A DNA stretch of 64,000 nucleotides from Brienomyrus brachyistius (taxonomy: Eukaryota > Chordata > Actinopteri > Osteoglossiformes > Mormyridae): contig NW_026042467.1 of assembly GCF_023856365.1 (NCBI RefSeq), positions 1-64,000 on the forward strand. Reading direction: 5' to 3'. The number at the start of each line of letters is the position of its first letter. Positions within the stretch are counted from its first letter, which is position 1. A model generated the notes under the pieces. That model did not search any database. It was given only the letters and a program-made list of their open reading frames with translations, and was not told the origin of the DNA. The position numbers were made by a program, and so were the translations under genes. Below are positions 10,791 through 23,091 of this stretch, piece after piece.

Positions 10791-11899
10791 GTTTATTTCT
10801 GGGTATCTAATTAGCGGACACCATTAGGTCCCTTCAGGGGCTCCACAGACAAACTCATTGACAAAATAGAATTGTCACAGAAAAATTCTTTGTCACATGC
10901 TCAGTCGACATGGACTGTGTGCTATTTACATATTTTTGGCACAAACGAAATCTCATATGCATATCGATGTATCTTTGGCACAAGTGGACCTCCATCACTT
11001 TAAAGAGGGTAAACTCTGATCAGGAAATTTACGACGTCAGAATAAACGGATTTTTTAACAGAAGTAACTGACATGCCCTAATAAGGAAATGCATACAATC
11101 AGAATACAATATCTGTGGTTTTTAACAGTGGTAACAATCTGATAATGAAAGGAATCAGATCAACATTTCTATAGCATGTAACAGAGCTTGCTCCCCTCCA
11201 GAACTCATTGTTCCAGTAGTTATCTGAAATCATCTGCAGGAGCTATTCTTTTATTTGTATATTAAGCATAATTATTCATGAATATTATTGATTATGTTTA
11301 TTTGTTTAATGTTTTTATTTATTCGTATTTATTGTTTATAATATAATGTTATATAGTATTGCAACACTTGAAACGAGAGGTACTTGCCTGCCTTAGTGAT
11401 ATTTACTATTGTCTAAGTGTATTCCCACCTGTAGGAGGCAGCAATGGTTGTTATTAAAGGTGCTGAGATTACGCGGCTCAGGGCTGAAGGTGCAAAGTGA
11501 AACAGTCATTGACCGTATTTGCCATGTGTGATGGTGTCTGCATATCGGCCCTTTTGCGCCAAACAAACCAGTTCAAAGTACTGTGTGTTAAAATATCATA
11601 TGAATAAATCCTCTCAAGAACTAAACTCAATATCGTATCCTCATCATTCAACGCGTCTGACTTTTGCACCTCTTACCACAAGGCAGTGGATTACATGGGG
11701 AAATTACAAACAAGGAGAATTTAATCTGTTTTTCCTCTACATTGTCGTTATTCAGAATATTACAGACTATGAACAAAAACGGACAATGTAAGAAAATAAA
11801 AAAATGTGTATGACAGAAAGCTAGAGTATTTTTGCAATGGTGAGCACTAGCTGGTTTATGTACTAGCTCACACTCAAGAAACAGCATAAATGCTACTCA
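10791..11899. other. No gene seen
   Basis: AT-rich sequence with short ORFs and no recognised repeat family. Confidence 0.4.
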
Positions 11900-12135
11900 T
11901 ACACAGTTGGGGGGCAGGGGTCAGTCCTTGTGCCTGTAATGAGGTCACCAGTTGAAACTAACCCAGCCTCAGCACGTCTGTGGGTCCTTGAGCAAGGCCC
12001 TTAACCCCCAGCTCCCTGGGCGCCCCAACAGGTAGCTGCACTTCGCGGACAACTTACTCCACAAAGAGTAAGTTGAGGGAGACATAAAAAACACAATTTC
12101 CCCACGGGGATTAATAAAGTCCATCCATCTATGGA
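11900..12135 (+). mobile_element. SINE-like repeat (GGTCCTTGAGCAAGGCCCTTAACC type)
   Basis: It contains TGGGTCCTTGAGCAAGGCCC and TTAACCCCCAGCTCCCTGGG, then GGGATTAATAAAGT and a CCATC tail, typical of an abundant fish short repeat. A relative is at 51,535-51,715. Confidence 0.65.
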
Positions 12136-14025
12136 ATATTATTTAGCACTATATAACGCAGAATATAAGAATTACGATTTTATAAAAAGTATGCCAAATA
12201 TCCATGATATAATCATTACAATGTAAACATTATAATGTAATCAACACAATGGAACCAACTGAGTATGTATTTGCACCTTTTGTTAGTCTGAGTTTCTGTT
12301 AGCTACTTTGTTAGTCCTGAATCTATGAATATTCACATTTTTATCGCGTATATTTTATCACTATGTAAAAGGACAAATATATTATCAACCTTTTAGTGAG
12401 ACAATGTGTAAACGGCTGAAACTACCAAGGTTTACTACTGAAGGAAGGGATTCACCTGAGTTCACCAAAAGTTCATGGCTGAGTATTTTTAAAAAACCAA
12501 GTGGAGCTGCTCGCGCCACTATTATGTTCAACCGAGAGGCCAAACGGTAAAAGAAATGACTGTCAAACTTATCACCTAGGGGTAAATATAAATCTATACA
12601 AATATCACCTGCATGCACATTACTTCTTTTACAATAACCAACTCCTGATCCATACTGTTAGTCGTGAAAAAAATAACTATTGTGTACATAGAGGCCCTGT
12701 GTAAAAAGATAACTGCCAAGGAAAAGATCAAAAACATTTATTTCAAGGATTCAAAGTTTTTATGGTCATGTACAGTGTACAGTGCAGTTCTTATTTGATT
12801 AACTTGAATGTCTTCACAGACAAGACGATTAAACAAATAAAGCAGCGCAACATTATAGTAACTAACAACAAACAAAGCTCATGAGTACTATTACAATATT
12901 CATATCATTTATTTAAATTTAATTTTACCAAGTAAATTAATTGAAAAGCAGTTACCGCTTTACCTGCTTCTCGGGAGAAATAGCAGATATACAAACGTCA
13001 TGTATGTAACTAAAATCTTAAGCCAATAAGGGCAAAGTTGTGTCGTAATGGAGGCGGATCCAGCCTGTGCAGCCTGCTAAGAGGTGCTGCCTGATGTGTC
13101 TTGCTCTCGCGGAGTTTTGGTACCATGTGACATGGTGACGTAATGCAACGGGCGATAAAAAATATAACCATGATGCATTGCGTCAGGACCAGAATGCATT
13201 GCTTTAAGCTAGCGCTGTATGTGGGTGCATGAAGTGGAAAGCACCCAATAATAAACATAACAGTTTTTTAAAAAATGTTTTCTTCACCGGTGCAGTGAAT
13301 TTAAATAAAGAGCTATGATGGTGCTGCAAATGGCTTTGCATAGTAGTTAGTAGTAGCATTAGCCGCTGTGTGCGGCATTAGCTTTCTACAGTCCTTACAG
13401 ATGGTTCGTGTTTTGTCTGTCTCCCTTTCGCCATTTATATTTTCCGCCGGGCACCCGAAATGCTGACACACAAAAGATTCAAAAGTGTCTGGGGTATCTA
13501 CTATAGTAATTTAGTCAGATGCCGACATATTTACAGCAGCTCATTTGCAGCGCATTCGTGAAACGGCTTTTCGCTCCAACGAGAAATCTCGTCATGTTGT
13601 AATATCGCGAGATCTCGTGACACGCGTTTCACTCCCACTTCTTAGTAACAGTCATGATTTGATAAAGTGACAACCTGCGTAATAATTGGTAATACATAGA
13701 GTTTGCTATTGTTCAGGCTAGCAGACTGTTATGGCTTGAGGTTAATGGTGCCTGTTACTTGTGAATTTTCACATTTGCAGGGATCTTCTGCCTCGTGAAC
13801 GTGAAACGGGTAATTATGCTAAAAGAAGAAAAAAGCAGAACTGCAATGTGTGTAAGGCTGGTGCTGATTTTTCAGTCTGAACACAGTAAAATTTATACAA
13901 ATTACCTGTATTCAAACTTGTATTCTTTATATAGTTTGGTTAATTACTATTTAAAAGTTTTATCTGCGCTCCATTGTATAACTTATATTGGAGACTTGTA
14001 TGTACTTTTCGATTGGAAATGGTTA
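12136..14025. other. No gene seen
   Basis: Mostly AT-rich. About 12,750-12,800 (TTTTTATGGTCATGTACAGT) resembles a fragment of a fish retroposon 3' region. The remainder shows no supported feature. Confidence 0.4.
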
Positions 14026-14033
14026 GCTGTATA

Positions 14034-14177
14034 CAGGGGCGCCGCTAAGGGGGGGAAAGTTGGGACAATTCTAAGGGCCCACGCCCTTTAGGGGCCCCCA
14101 GAGATCTGAATGGGTGTGGTAGGGGGGCCCAACCTCATATTTTGTCATAGGGCCCAAAATTGCTAGTGGCGCCCCTG
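14034..14177. mobile_element. hAT-type MITE with 8-bp target duplication
   Basis: The terminal inverted repeats CAGGGGCGCCGCTA and TAGTGGCGCCCCTG match at 13 of 14 positions. The perfect octamer GCTGTATA flanks both ends (14,026-14,033 and 14,178-14,185). A 144-bp body without coding capacity and an 8-bp duplication are the marks of a non-autonomous hAT element. Confidence 0.92.
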
Positions 14178-14185
14178 GCTGTATA

Positions 14186-16034
14186 TACTTTGAATATTTT
14201 TATGATTAATTTCTTTGTTTATTTAATTTGGCAACAGATCTGCACTTTTAGCAGTATTGCTGTCAATTTTTGTGAAAGTTGTTACTAAATAAAACAAAAG
14301 AAGCAGACTTGTGTAAATCCTATATTGGTCGTGTATTCTTCCTGTAGCGTAGTGACAGCTTTTTGTACGGAAGCCGTGAACGGCTGTGCTTGCAAATATA
14401 TTTTCTTCTGAATAATTAGAAGGATAAGCATATTTTGTCGCCGCCGCGAGATAGTCATGCCATACACAGCTCTGCTCGTTTTTGTACTGTAACCGTGTTA
14501 CTTAATTTGCGAATCCATGAATTTAACGTTGACATTAAGTCAACATTGACATTGACAACGTTGACATTAAGTGTTGCACCTATCTAGTGTTTTACCGTGA
14601 AGGGCATGTTATATCTTGTCTCTAAGTCGCACTATGGTCCAGGGGAATGCTATGTCATATTAGAACATGTGTCGATGATGTGGCAATATAAATATTTTAG
14701 AATACTGTCAGTTTTAGTTTCAGAAATCCATCATTTGAGAAAAAAGGCCAGTCACGACAAATATATATGGAATATAACAACAGAGGTTAGCTGTATTTGT
14801 TTAAGTGTAAAGATGCACATAGAAACATGCATGAGCTCATCTGAGAATAAACTGAATGCAATGAAGATTTGTGACTCCTGCTGGAAAATGCGAATAGTGG
14901 CAGGGTCTTCAAGCAGTACATTTGTCTGAGAGTCAGTTAATATTAGGAAAAGCACCGTTTTTTTTTTCAATGGCGCTAATTATCAAGAAGGAAATGGAGT
15001 ACCCCAGTACCTGGTTTACGGGCACTGGAAGCTCCAGTATCAGTCAGACTTTCATGTAAGTATATGTGTGTTTAATGACTTGTGCATGTTTCATCTTTAC
15101 CAGGGGCAGAGGGGAAACTCAATAAATAGCCTTCTCTCACACTTCCAGGCCTGCAGAACTGAGCATGTCCCCTGGTTTTGTGCATATGTCTGTAGGCTTT
15201 GAGTTTTTCCTATGGGGGCTTCAATTTCCTCCCAGAGTACAAATACGTGCAGATCAGTTGCATTGGGGAGTCCATACTGTGATGCTGAGTGGGTGTAGGA
15301 GGAGATTGAGAGATGAAACTCCGGATGATTTACTCCCTCGGCTAACTAACCAGAACAGGATCGTACCAATACCAAAATGATAAGTTTATAAATGTTTTTC
15401 ACTACCCTGATTCATTCAGTTATTTCTGTTTGTTAATTCCATCCCCCAAGCAAATACATAAATAAACAAACAAATATTCAGGGGGAATGTGTCATAGGTG
15501 ATAGAATCAGTGGATGAATCTAAAGAAAAAAAGTAATGATTTCTTTCTCTCCAAAACACAATGCACAAAACTCTTAAGTTAGGTAAGACATTGAAATTTT
15601 ATGACAGTAGCATGATGCAGAGGAACAACAGAAGGAAAAATCTAACTAAACCTGAGTCAACTAGGACTAATTACACTAAATTAAGTGGAACACACAAAAT
15701 ACCTAAAACAACTTAATAAACAAGCAAGAAATATTACATTTGATTAACTATACTGATGCCTGAGGGAAGTTCTTGTGCATAATGCAGCAAGTATATACAG
15801 CTGCAGAGACACTACACATAGTGCAAATAAATTAAAAAGTATACAGTACACACACTGATTCCTGAAAAATCTAAATACCATGGAATACTAATGAAATACT
15901 GATGATGATGATAATAATAGAAATAATAATGAATTAGTTTAGGGTATTATGCAATTGACATGTACAATTAAAAAAGAAATTGCACCAGACATTTCCTGTG
16001 GCAAAGAAGGGTTGCTTTGTGCCACATTACTCAA
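14186..16034. other. No gene seen
   Basis: Several short ORFs, none with a recognisable domain. AT-rich throughout. Confidence 0.4.
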
Positions 16035-16260
16035 GTCAATTCACTTTATTTTGTATAGTACATTTTCATAGCCTTACATTGTCTCAAAGCACTTTACTTT
16101 GTCCCTGCCCAATTGTCCCAGTGAGCAAGATCTAGCCTGAAAAATTAGAAAGCGACATTGGCAAGGATAAACTCAGTCATAGTAAGAAACCTTTGGAGGA
16201 ACCAGAGTGAAAGGGGGAGCCCATCCTCCACAGGGCAGAAGTCAGGTTAACAAAGTCCTG
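16035..16260. repeat. Retroposon 3' region (CAATTCACTTTATTTTGTATAG type)
   Basis: It starts like many fish LINE tails read in reverse (TTCACTTTATTTTGTATAGT, AAAGCACTTTAC) and ends AAAGGGGGAGCCCATCCTCC. The same ending occurs at 25,240-25,262 next to the rarres2-like gene. Confidence 0.5.
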
Positions 16261-16615
16261 ATTTATATGGTTTATATGGTTCAATTAGTTAAGTCCGGAT
16301 GTAAATACAGAATAACTGGCAGCAGGGCACACAGGAAAGACGTAAACAGGCAGGAGGGCAGGCAGGAGGGTGGCACAGGCAGGACGTAATGGGCAGGAGG
16401 GCGGGCAGGCAGGGCAGCACAGGCAGCCAGAACTGTTTTGCCACTGCAGTTTGTTTTACAATTTCATCTGCATTTGTTCCCCCAAGGTATAACAGCAGCT
16501 AATTTATGAACATGCTGCTTTTCAGAAAAGTTTAATTTCCAGGAGCATGACCAGTGCATACATTTAGTGTTGATGGTTCTTTGTAAAATGGATGTTCTGT
16601 ACTTTTATTGATCTG

Positions 16616-16662
16616 TCCATCCATCCATCCATCCATCCATCCATCCATCCATTCATCCATTT
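16616..16662. repeat. CCAT/TCCA tetranucleotide microsatellite
   Basis: About nine tandem CCAT units, a common tail of fish retroposons. Confidence 0.9.
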
Positions 16663-16747
16663 TCTAACTACTTCTGATGAAGTTCCGGGTTATGAGGTAT
16701 CCTGAAGCCCAGGCAATATGGGACAAACACACACATGCACACACATA

Positions 16748-17011
16748 GGGTATACCTATCCTTATGGGGCCCGCTCATTGACTTCTATTGGATAAATGCT
16801 AACGCTAACTATGACAATCTTAACCCCCACCCTGCCCTAACCATAACCATAAGTAACCAAGCAAAATAAAAGAGGTTTTGCATTTTTAGTTTTTCCACAG
16901 CAGTCACAGATTTTTATAAAATAGAGTTTTCCTGGTTTTCAGTTTCGTGGTCCCCATAAGGGAAAAAAAAAACAGGTATTTATCACGCTATGGGGTAGGA
17001 TAGGTATACCC
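16748..17011. mobile_element. 264-bp palindromic-ended MITE inserted in a CA repeat
   Basis: The ends GGGTATACCTATCCT and AGGATAGGTATACCC are perfect 15-bp inverted repeats. Inner parts (TTATGGGGcCC and CCCCATAAGGG) also pair in part. The element interrupts a CA microsatellite. A clear target duplication could not be seen. Confidence 0.8.
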
Positions 17012-17404
17012 GCTCGCACACACACACACAGACATGCACACAAATGGATAGATCACCACAGTTACTATGGATGTCGATCCTGCAATAATGAGACAGAACT
17101 ATCATACTTAACAGGATCATATCCCTAGTTCTACATATGCATAATTATATTTAAAAAAGATCCCACGCACCCAGCACATGAGATGTTTGAACTTCTGCCC
17201 TCTGGTAAACGTTACCGCAGTATGCATTGCAGAACAACCAGATTTAATAAGAGCTTCTAACCCCAAAGCCATCAGAATACTAAATGCTAATGAACATACG
17301 TTTATGTGAAACCCTACTCTCTCTTACTCTCTGTGCACTTTATTACCACAACTGGTATTAAGTTTACTTTTTATTTATATAGTATAGTGCAATAATATAA
17401 TCAC

Positions 17405-17546
17405 GATTTGTGTGTGAGTGTGCCCTGTGATGGGCTGCCCCCCATCCTGGATTGTTCCCTGCCTCGTGCCCATTCCACATTCCGGGATAGGTTCCGGACC
17501 ACCCGCGACCCAGTAGGATAAGCAGTTTGGAAAATGGATGGATGGA
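17405..17546 (+). mobile_element. SINE 3' part
   Basis: Same tail as the SINE at 5,315-5,602: TGGGCTGCCCCCCATCCTGG, TTGTTCCCTGCCTCGTGC, GCGACCCAGTAGGATAAGC and ATGGATGG. The pol III promoter part is missing. Confidence 0.7.
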
Positions 17547-17755
17547 TATAACTAACATAAGACAGACATTACACCTAACAAACAATAAACACGAAATAAA
17601 GGAGTGGATACAAAAAAATGTAATGCAATGACCAGATTTAACACCTGGATTATGTCCCACCTTAGTCTCCTTTGCTCGAGGCTAAACAGATTCAGCTCAG
17701 CTAACCTCTCCTCATTAAACATTCCTCTAAGACCAGGAATCATTCTCCCAGCCAA
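17547..17755 (-). repeat. Two joined repeat fragments (LTR-like, then LINE RT)
   Basis: Bases 17,547-17,640 are nearly identical to 20,697-20,797, part of an LTR-like block. At 17,641 the sequence switches to the minus-strand reverse transcriptase also seen at 21,830-22,400 (encoding MIPGLRGMFNEERLAELNLF). The junction is abrupt. Confidence 0.6.
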
Positions 17756-18364
17756 GCAAGCCTGAGTCCGGCTTCCACTCCCCCGATCCCCAGCAATGTT
17801 AACTTGGAAGGGCGTATTCTGTATGCACAACTGAGACAACCCAGGTGGAGCTCAGCTTATTGGCTGGCAAAATTGCCTTCAGGTATCACCCACCCTAGTG
17901 AGAGTCCAAGCTAGGGCCGTTCTCAGAACTCACCCTAAACGAAGTCCTGCTCAAAAGTTGTAATGACCGCCTGAGGTACCTGTCAGCCTTGCCCGTAATG
18001 AGTCAGTGGGTGTAGCCGGGCTGACACGCTTTTGGGCATCCAATTGCTGAGAACTCCCCTTCGGTTCTGACAAACTGTACGATCACAAGCAGTGACAGCA
18101 GAGCCACAGACAAGCTCAACCAACAGAGAGCGAATGGTAAGCACCCAGCACCCGAAGGGCTCAACTGATCACATCCAAACGACTTCCTGATGGGATTGTG
18201 TACGTAACTGGTTTACTGTTGTTAATAGTGGTTGAACTTCTATGCAAGTCCCCTTGTTGGGGGAGAGGGAATGAATGAAAGCATAAGGTGAAATAAACCT
18301 AAAATAAATCAAAAAGGTTAAACGGGAATCAAACCAAATGAATTGTGTTTCTTATTCAATTGTA
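17756..18364. other. No gene seen
   Basis: No recognised family. A run of unrelated short ORFs only. Confidence 0.35.
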
Positions 18365-18405
18365 AACATCAATTAGGTTATGCAACAATAACCTAATTGG
18401 ATGTT
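18365..18405. repeat. Hairpin with about 17-bp arms
   Basis: AACATCAATTAGGTTAT is followed after six bases by ATAACCTAATTGGATGTT, an inverted repeat with one extra base in one arm. It may be an end of a small transposon or a chance palindrome. Confidence 0.6.
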
Positions 18406-18529
18406 AATGTATTGTGATCAAACTGATTTAGTCCGTGAAGTTGATTCCTGCTTTCAGGCAAGAACCTGTGTGTCCAATTATGCGTGTTGTATCACCGCAG
18501 TTGACCACCAGAGACCCAACTCAGATGTT

Positions 18530-19620
18530 GTTAACCTACTATGGCGGACCACTAGAGGTGCAATTTCAATGGAGTGGCACTGCTATGGCTTGCCACTAGA
18601 AGCGCAATTTCAAAATTGAGTGGTAGTTCTATGCCTGACCACTAGAAGCGCAATTTCGAAATGGAGTGGTAGTTCTATGCCTGACCACCGGGGGCGCAAT
18701 ATCGAAATGGAGTTGTAGTTCTATGCCTGACCAATGGAGGCGCGATTTTGAAATGGAGTGGTAGTTCTATGCCTGACCACTGGAGGCGCAATTTCGAACT
18801 GGAGTGGTAGTTCTATGCCTGACCACCGGGGCGCAATATCGAAATGGAGTGGTACTTCTATGCCTGACCACCGGGGGCGCAATATCGAAATGGAGTGGTA
18901 GTTCTATGCCTGACCACCGGGAGCGCAATTTCGAAATGGAGTGGTAGTTCTATGCCTGACCACTAGAGGCACGATTACGAAATGGAATAGTAGTTCTATG
19001 CCTGACCACTAGAGGCGCGATTTCGAAATGGAGTAGTAGTTCTATGGCTTGTCACTAGAAGCGCAATTTCAAAATTGAGTGGTAGTTCTATGCCTGACCA
19101 CTAGAAGCGCAATTTCGAAATGGAGTGGTAGTTCTATGACCTGACCACCGGGGGCGCAATATCGAAATGGAGTGGTAGTTCTATGCCTGACCACTAGAGG
19201 CGCGATTTCGAAATGGAGTAGTACTTCTATGGGCTTGCCACTAGATGCGCAATTTCAAAATTGAGTGGTAGTTCTATGCCTGACCACTAGAAGCCCAATT
19301 TCGAAATGGAGTGGTAGTTCTATGCCTGACCACTAGAGGCGCGATTTCGAAATGGAGTGGTAGTTATATGCCTGACCACTAGAGGCGCAATTTCGAACTG
19401 GAGTGGTAGTTCTATGCCTGACCACCGGGGGCGCAATATCGAAATGGAGTGGTAGTTCTATGCCTGACCACCGGGGGCGCAAAATCAAAATGGAGTGGTA
19501 GTTCTATGCCTGGCCACTAGAGGCGCAATATCGAAATTGAGTGGTAGTTCTATGCCTGGCCACTAGAGGCGCAATTTCGAAATGGAGTGGTAGTTCTATG
19601 CCTGACCACTAGAGGTAACC
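18530..19620 (+). repeat. 46-bp minisatellite, about 23 copies
   Basis: The unit reads roughly GGTAGTTCTATGCCTGACCA then CTAGAGGCGCAATTTCGAAA and TGGAGT. Copies differ mainly at CTAGAGGCGC versus CCGGGGGCGC, at AATTTCG versus AATATCG, and in rare one-base gaps. The first copies are the most diverged. Unit variants recur in a non-random order, as expected from block duplication. Confidence 0.95.
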
Positions 19621-20529
19621 AAAGATATAGCTAGGGCGGTTGCCGACGCTAGATGAGTGACACACACATTTAATGCATGCGCATGCTGCTTGTGGCCTTC
19701 TTCTGTGCCTTGCACAGTATAAAACCCCTTAAAACAATTACTGAAGCGAGACGGCGCACGCGTTACGGCGACAGATTTAAATTGTGAGTGCACTATATCT
19801 CGTCGCAAATGGTGCTTAACCACGGTGGGTCTCAAGCACAGGAGACTCCCAATTTCTAAATGACACACACTTGGCTCACAGCGCAAAGTTGTGTTAAACT
19901 TGCTTTGTCTAAAGCAGGCACACACATACGAGTATGATCCTGATAGGTAACTAAGCTATCGGTCTTATGTCCAAGCGCAAACATAATTTAGGTTAGAACC
20001 TCATAACAAGTATTCCCGTTCGCTAATAGAGAGATCTCTCCCAGGATATATAGAAACGGAGACACTCGTCCGAATTGAACCTGGAAACAAAGCGCTACAT
20101 CTGAGAATCTCGTCAGACATAGGGTTAAAGTTTACTGCAGTTTAATACGAAAGAACTACAATGAAATCACCGAAATAAAACAAAATAATATAACTACTAA
20201 TAATAGAAATAAAAATAACTATAATAAGCCCATATGATCCCGCTTAAATGCCTTCAGATTGCCATGAGTGCGACTTTTGCAACCAGTTCACAGTAGCGCT
20301 TCTTCACTGCACGTTCGGTCATAAAAAGTTTAAATTGTGTGCTCAGAATAAGTTTAAACCTTGTGCCTTGTGATTATTAACCAATTTTTATGCTGAATGG
20401 TCGGCTCAAACTCAATTGCGAAACACCGTGAGTCTGTTAATGTGTGACTTAAATGGAACTCATTAATAACCAGTATCACGTAATAACCTGGTTAGAATAG
20501 AAGGCTTGTCCAACGAGCTGCGTCACCAG
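19621..20529. other. No gene seen
   Basis: Sequence with short ORFs on both strands and no identified repeat. Confidence 0.35.
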
Positions 20530-21310
20530 GTAATGTAAACGATCGGTAGCGAAGCTCCCCTCACGGCCAATGAGAGAGAGTCTCGCGATATTTCAGGCGA
20601 ATTTGAGGTTTCAGAGCGTAGATCGCACAGGCAGGGATTCTTGTGAGCACTCAATGAACGGAGGCTGAAGTTGTGTAAAAGACATGCATTTATTCCTATA
20701 ACTAACATAAGACAGACATTACACCTAACAAACAATAAACACGAAATAACGGAGTGGACACAAACAATGTAATCATGAAATGCAATGACCAGATTTAAAA
20801 TGAGTAACCTTAAAAGGGAAAATACTGTTCTGCAAAGCAAGCAATTTGTGGAAATACTGTCCTAAAGTAATATAGCAGGTGAATAGGAGTTTAGGTTGTT
20901 ATAAATGAAAGGAAGTTTGTTTACTTGGTTGCAGAGTGGGGGGGGGGGGTCTTGGCAGTTGGTTGCGGAGGCTGATGAGCTGATGGGTGATGGCACTCAG
21001 GGAGGCGCGGTGTTTGCAGCGGTTGTTGGAGTGGAGCCCCTCTGATTCCCTCTCCTGGTGAAGCTTGGGCTTGGTTGCAGTTCTCTGTCCAGCTGGGTCT
21101 TCACTGATAGGCTTCAGGAGGGCTTCTTGTGGGCTTCTCTTCTCTTGGGCTGATGTTCTCTGCCTCTCTTCGTGCTGATGGTCTTTTGTTTTCTCCTCCC
21201 TTCTGTTTCTCCTCTCCTGGCTTTGTTCTGAGGTGCCAGGTTTTATAGTGTAAAGTTCGTGAATAGGAGTGACCAGGAATTCGACTCCTGGACCAATGGC
21301 TGACCATCCA
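20530..21310 (-). mobile_element. LTR-like block
   Basis: Read on the minus strand, a TATAAAA at 21,241-21,247 is followed about 550 bp later by AATAAA at 20,689-20,694, the order of promoter and poly(A) signal in an LTR. A near-identical fragment is at 17,547-17,640, so the sequence is repetitive. Terminal TG/CA and target duplication were not identified, so the ends are guesses. Confidence 0.35.
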
Positions 21311-21689
21311 TTTGGCGGGCTTTCGAAGGGGGTCTGTATCAGTCCTTTTGAGATTTATGACCAGAGTGATTTCCCTTGTATTGATGATTTTCGTTAGGCT
21401 GGTGTAACTTTTGATATATTCACTTTCGTGGTAACCACTGACCAGATTTGGAAACTGGAGTGATTTTCCATCGGTTTGATACCAAACATGCCATAGCAGC
21501 CTAGCGGTTCACACCTCATACCATCTGTAATGATTAATTAATGATTACTTATATTATGTCGTTATGTTATATTACTCACACCTTATTTTATGCCTCACAA
21601 TCTATATAATTGTAAATATACTGTGTAGCTGCTGGCGCGTTCCAAACTTAAATCTCATTGTACTTACAATGTCAATAAAAACATCCATC

Positions 21690-21830
21690 CATCCATCTAG
21701 GCAGGCCAGTGTCGCCTCCATCCTTCCTGAAGTCAGTGATTCCTTTGTCTTTGTGCTGTTTAGTGCCAAATTGTTTGCTGAACTCCAACCTATCAGTTTC
21801 TGGACCTCATCTCTGTAAGCTGACTCATAA
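21690..21830 (-). mobile_element. Rex1-like LINE RT fragment
   Basis: The minus-strand frame holds YESAYRDEVQKLIGW and SSANNLALNSTKTKE, a reverse transcriptase stretch found in Rex1-type fish LINEs. It is fused in frame to the neighbouring LINE end by chance. Confidence 0.6.
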
Positions 21831-22400
21831 GAACCAAAGAGATTTACAAATGAGAGGAGGCCATTCGGCCCATCAAGCTCCTTTGAGGAGAACTTAGCTA
21901 ATAGCTCAAAAATCTTATCTAGCTCTGATTTAAAAGAACCCAGGGTTTTAGCTTGTGTTACAATAACAGGAAGACTATTCCATACTCTAACTACACGCTG
22001 TGTACAGAAATGCTTCATCAAATTCGTTTTAAAATGTTCTCCAGCTAATTTCCACTTATGGCCACGAGTTCTGGTATTTAAACTAACATTGAAATAGCCA
22101 TTTGGCTGAACAGCATCCAGACCTGTTAGAATCTTAAACACCTGGATTATGTCCCCCCTTAGTCTCCTTTGCTCGAGGCTAAACAGATTCAGCTCAGCTA
22201 ACCTCTCCTCATTAGACATTCCTCTAAGACCAGGAATCATTCTCGTTGCCCTACGTTGCACCTTTTCCAAGGCAGCAATGTCCTTCTTAAGGTATGGTAA
22301 CCAAACCCGCACACAATATTCTAGGTGGGGTCTTACCAAGGAATTATATTATCGTAGCATCACTTGCCTTGTCTTAAACTCCACACACCTAGAGATGCAA
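21831..22400 (-). mobile_element. Non-LTR retrotransposon RT end, second copy
   Basis: The minus-strand frame has MVRPHLEYCVRVWLPYLKKD, LEKVQRRATRMIPGLRGMSN, LNTRTRGHKWKLAGEHF and RVVRVWNSLPVIV, homologous to the element at 9,516-10,502 and extending further at the C end. It finishes at the GGCCGAATGGCCTC-type 3' end. Confidence 0.85.
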
Positions 22401-22767
22401 TGTGCCTTCTCGCGTGGTGTTCCTGCAGAGGGAGTCTGTGAGTGCTGGAGATTGGGGGAGGGGGCAGTGTGGCTATGTCTGCTCTGTGTTCCTCCAGACG
22501 AGCAAAGAAGCTGTTTAGCTCCTTTGCTAAAAGGGCGTTGCTGTTAACAGTGACGGTGTTGTTGCCTTTGAAGTTTGTAATGTGTTGTATTCCCTGCCAC
22601 ACCCACTGTGGGTTGTTGTATGTGAAGTAGACCTCTATTTTCTGTTTCTCTGCCTGCCTGGCAACCTTGATGCCCCTATTCAGGTTAGCTCTGGCTGCAC
22701 TCTGTGTTCTTGACTGCGCTGTCTTGTCCTGTAGTATTGTATTGTTGCTCTTGTGTTTATCTTGCAC
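22400..22767 (-). mobile_element. Rex1-like LINE internal fragment
   Basis: The minus-strand frame has ARANLNRGIKVARQAEKQKI and NPQWVWQGIQHITNFKGNN, typical of the segment just before the RT domain in Rex1/CR1-like elements. Confidence 0.65.
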
Positions 22768-22945
22768 TTTCTCCCTCTGTTTGTGCTCCTTTCACTCTGT
22801 ATAGTTCTATCTTGCCCGCACTTGTGTCATCTTGTGTTGTTTCTGTTTTTCTTCTTTGTCTTGCACCGTGGTCCAGGAGGAACAATGTTTCCTTTCACTG
22901 TGTACTGTGTATATTGCTGAAATAACAATAAACCCACTTGACCAC
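22693..22945 (+). mobile_element. Rex1-type 3' UTR and tail
   Basis: The stretch TTGCACCGTGGTCCAGGAGG then AACAATGTTTCCTTTCACTG, ending in AATAACAATAAACCCACTTGA, is a well-known Rex1-like 3' end. It ends about 145 bp before the rarres2-like start codon. Confidence 0.7.
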
Positions 22946-23091
22946 CTGCCTCGATTCATCCTGAAGAGTTTTCCAATGTTGTTCAAAGGTCTGTTTGTTT
23001 CGGGTGAAGGACACGCCCCTGGACGTGCTGGATAAGGGGACCACAGATCAGTGTCCTCAGTCCTGCTTCTCCCTTCAAAGCTGAGAGGAAG

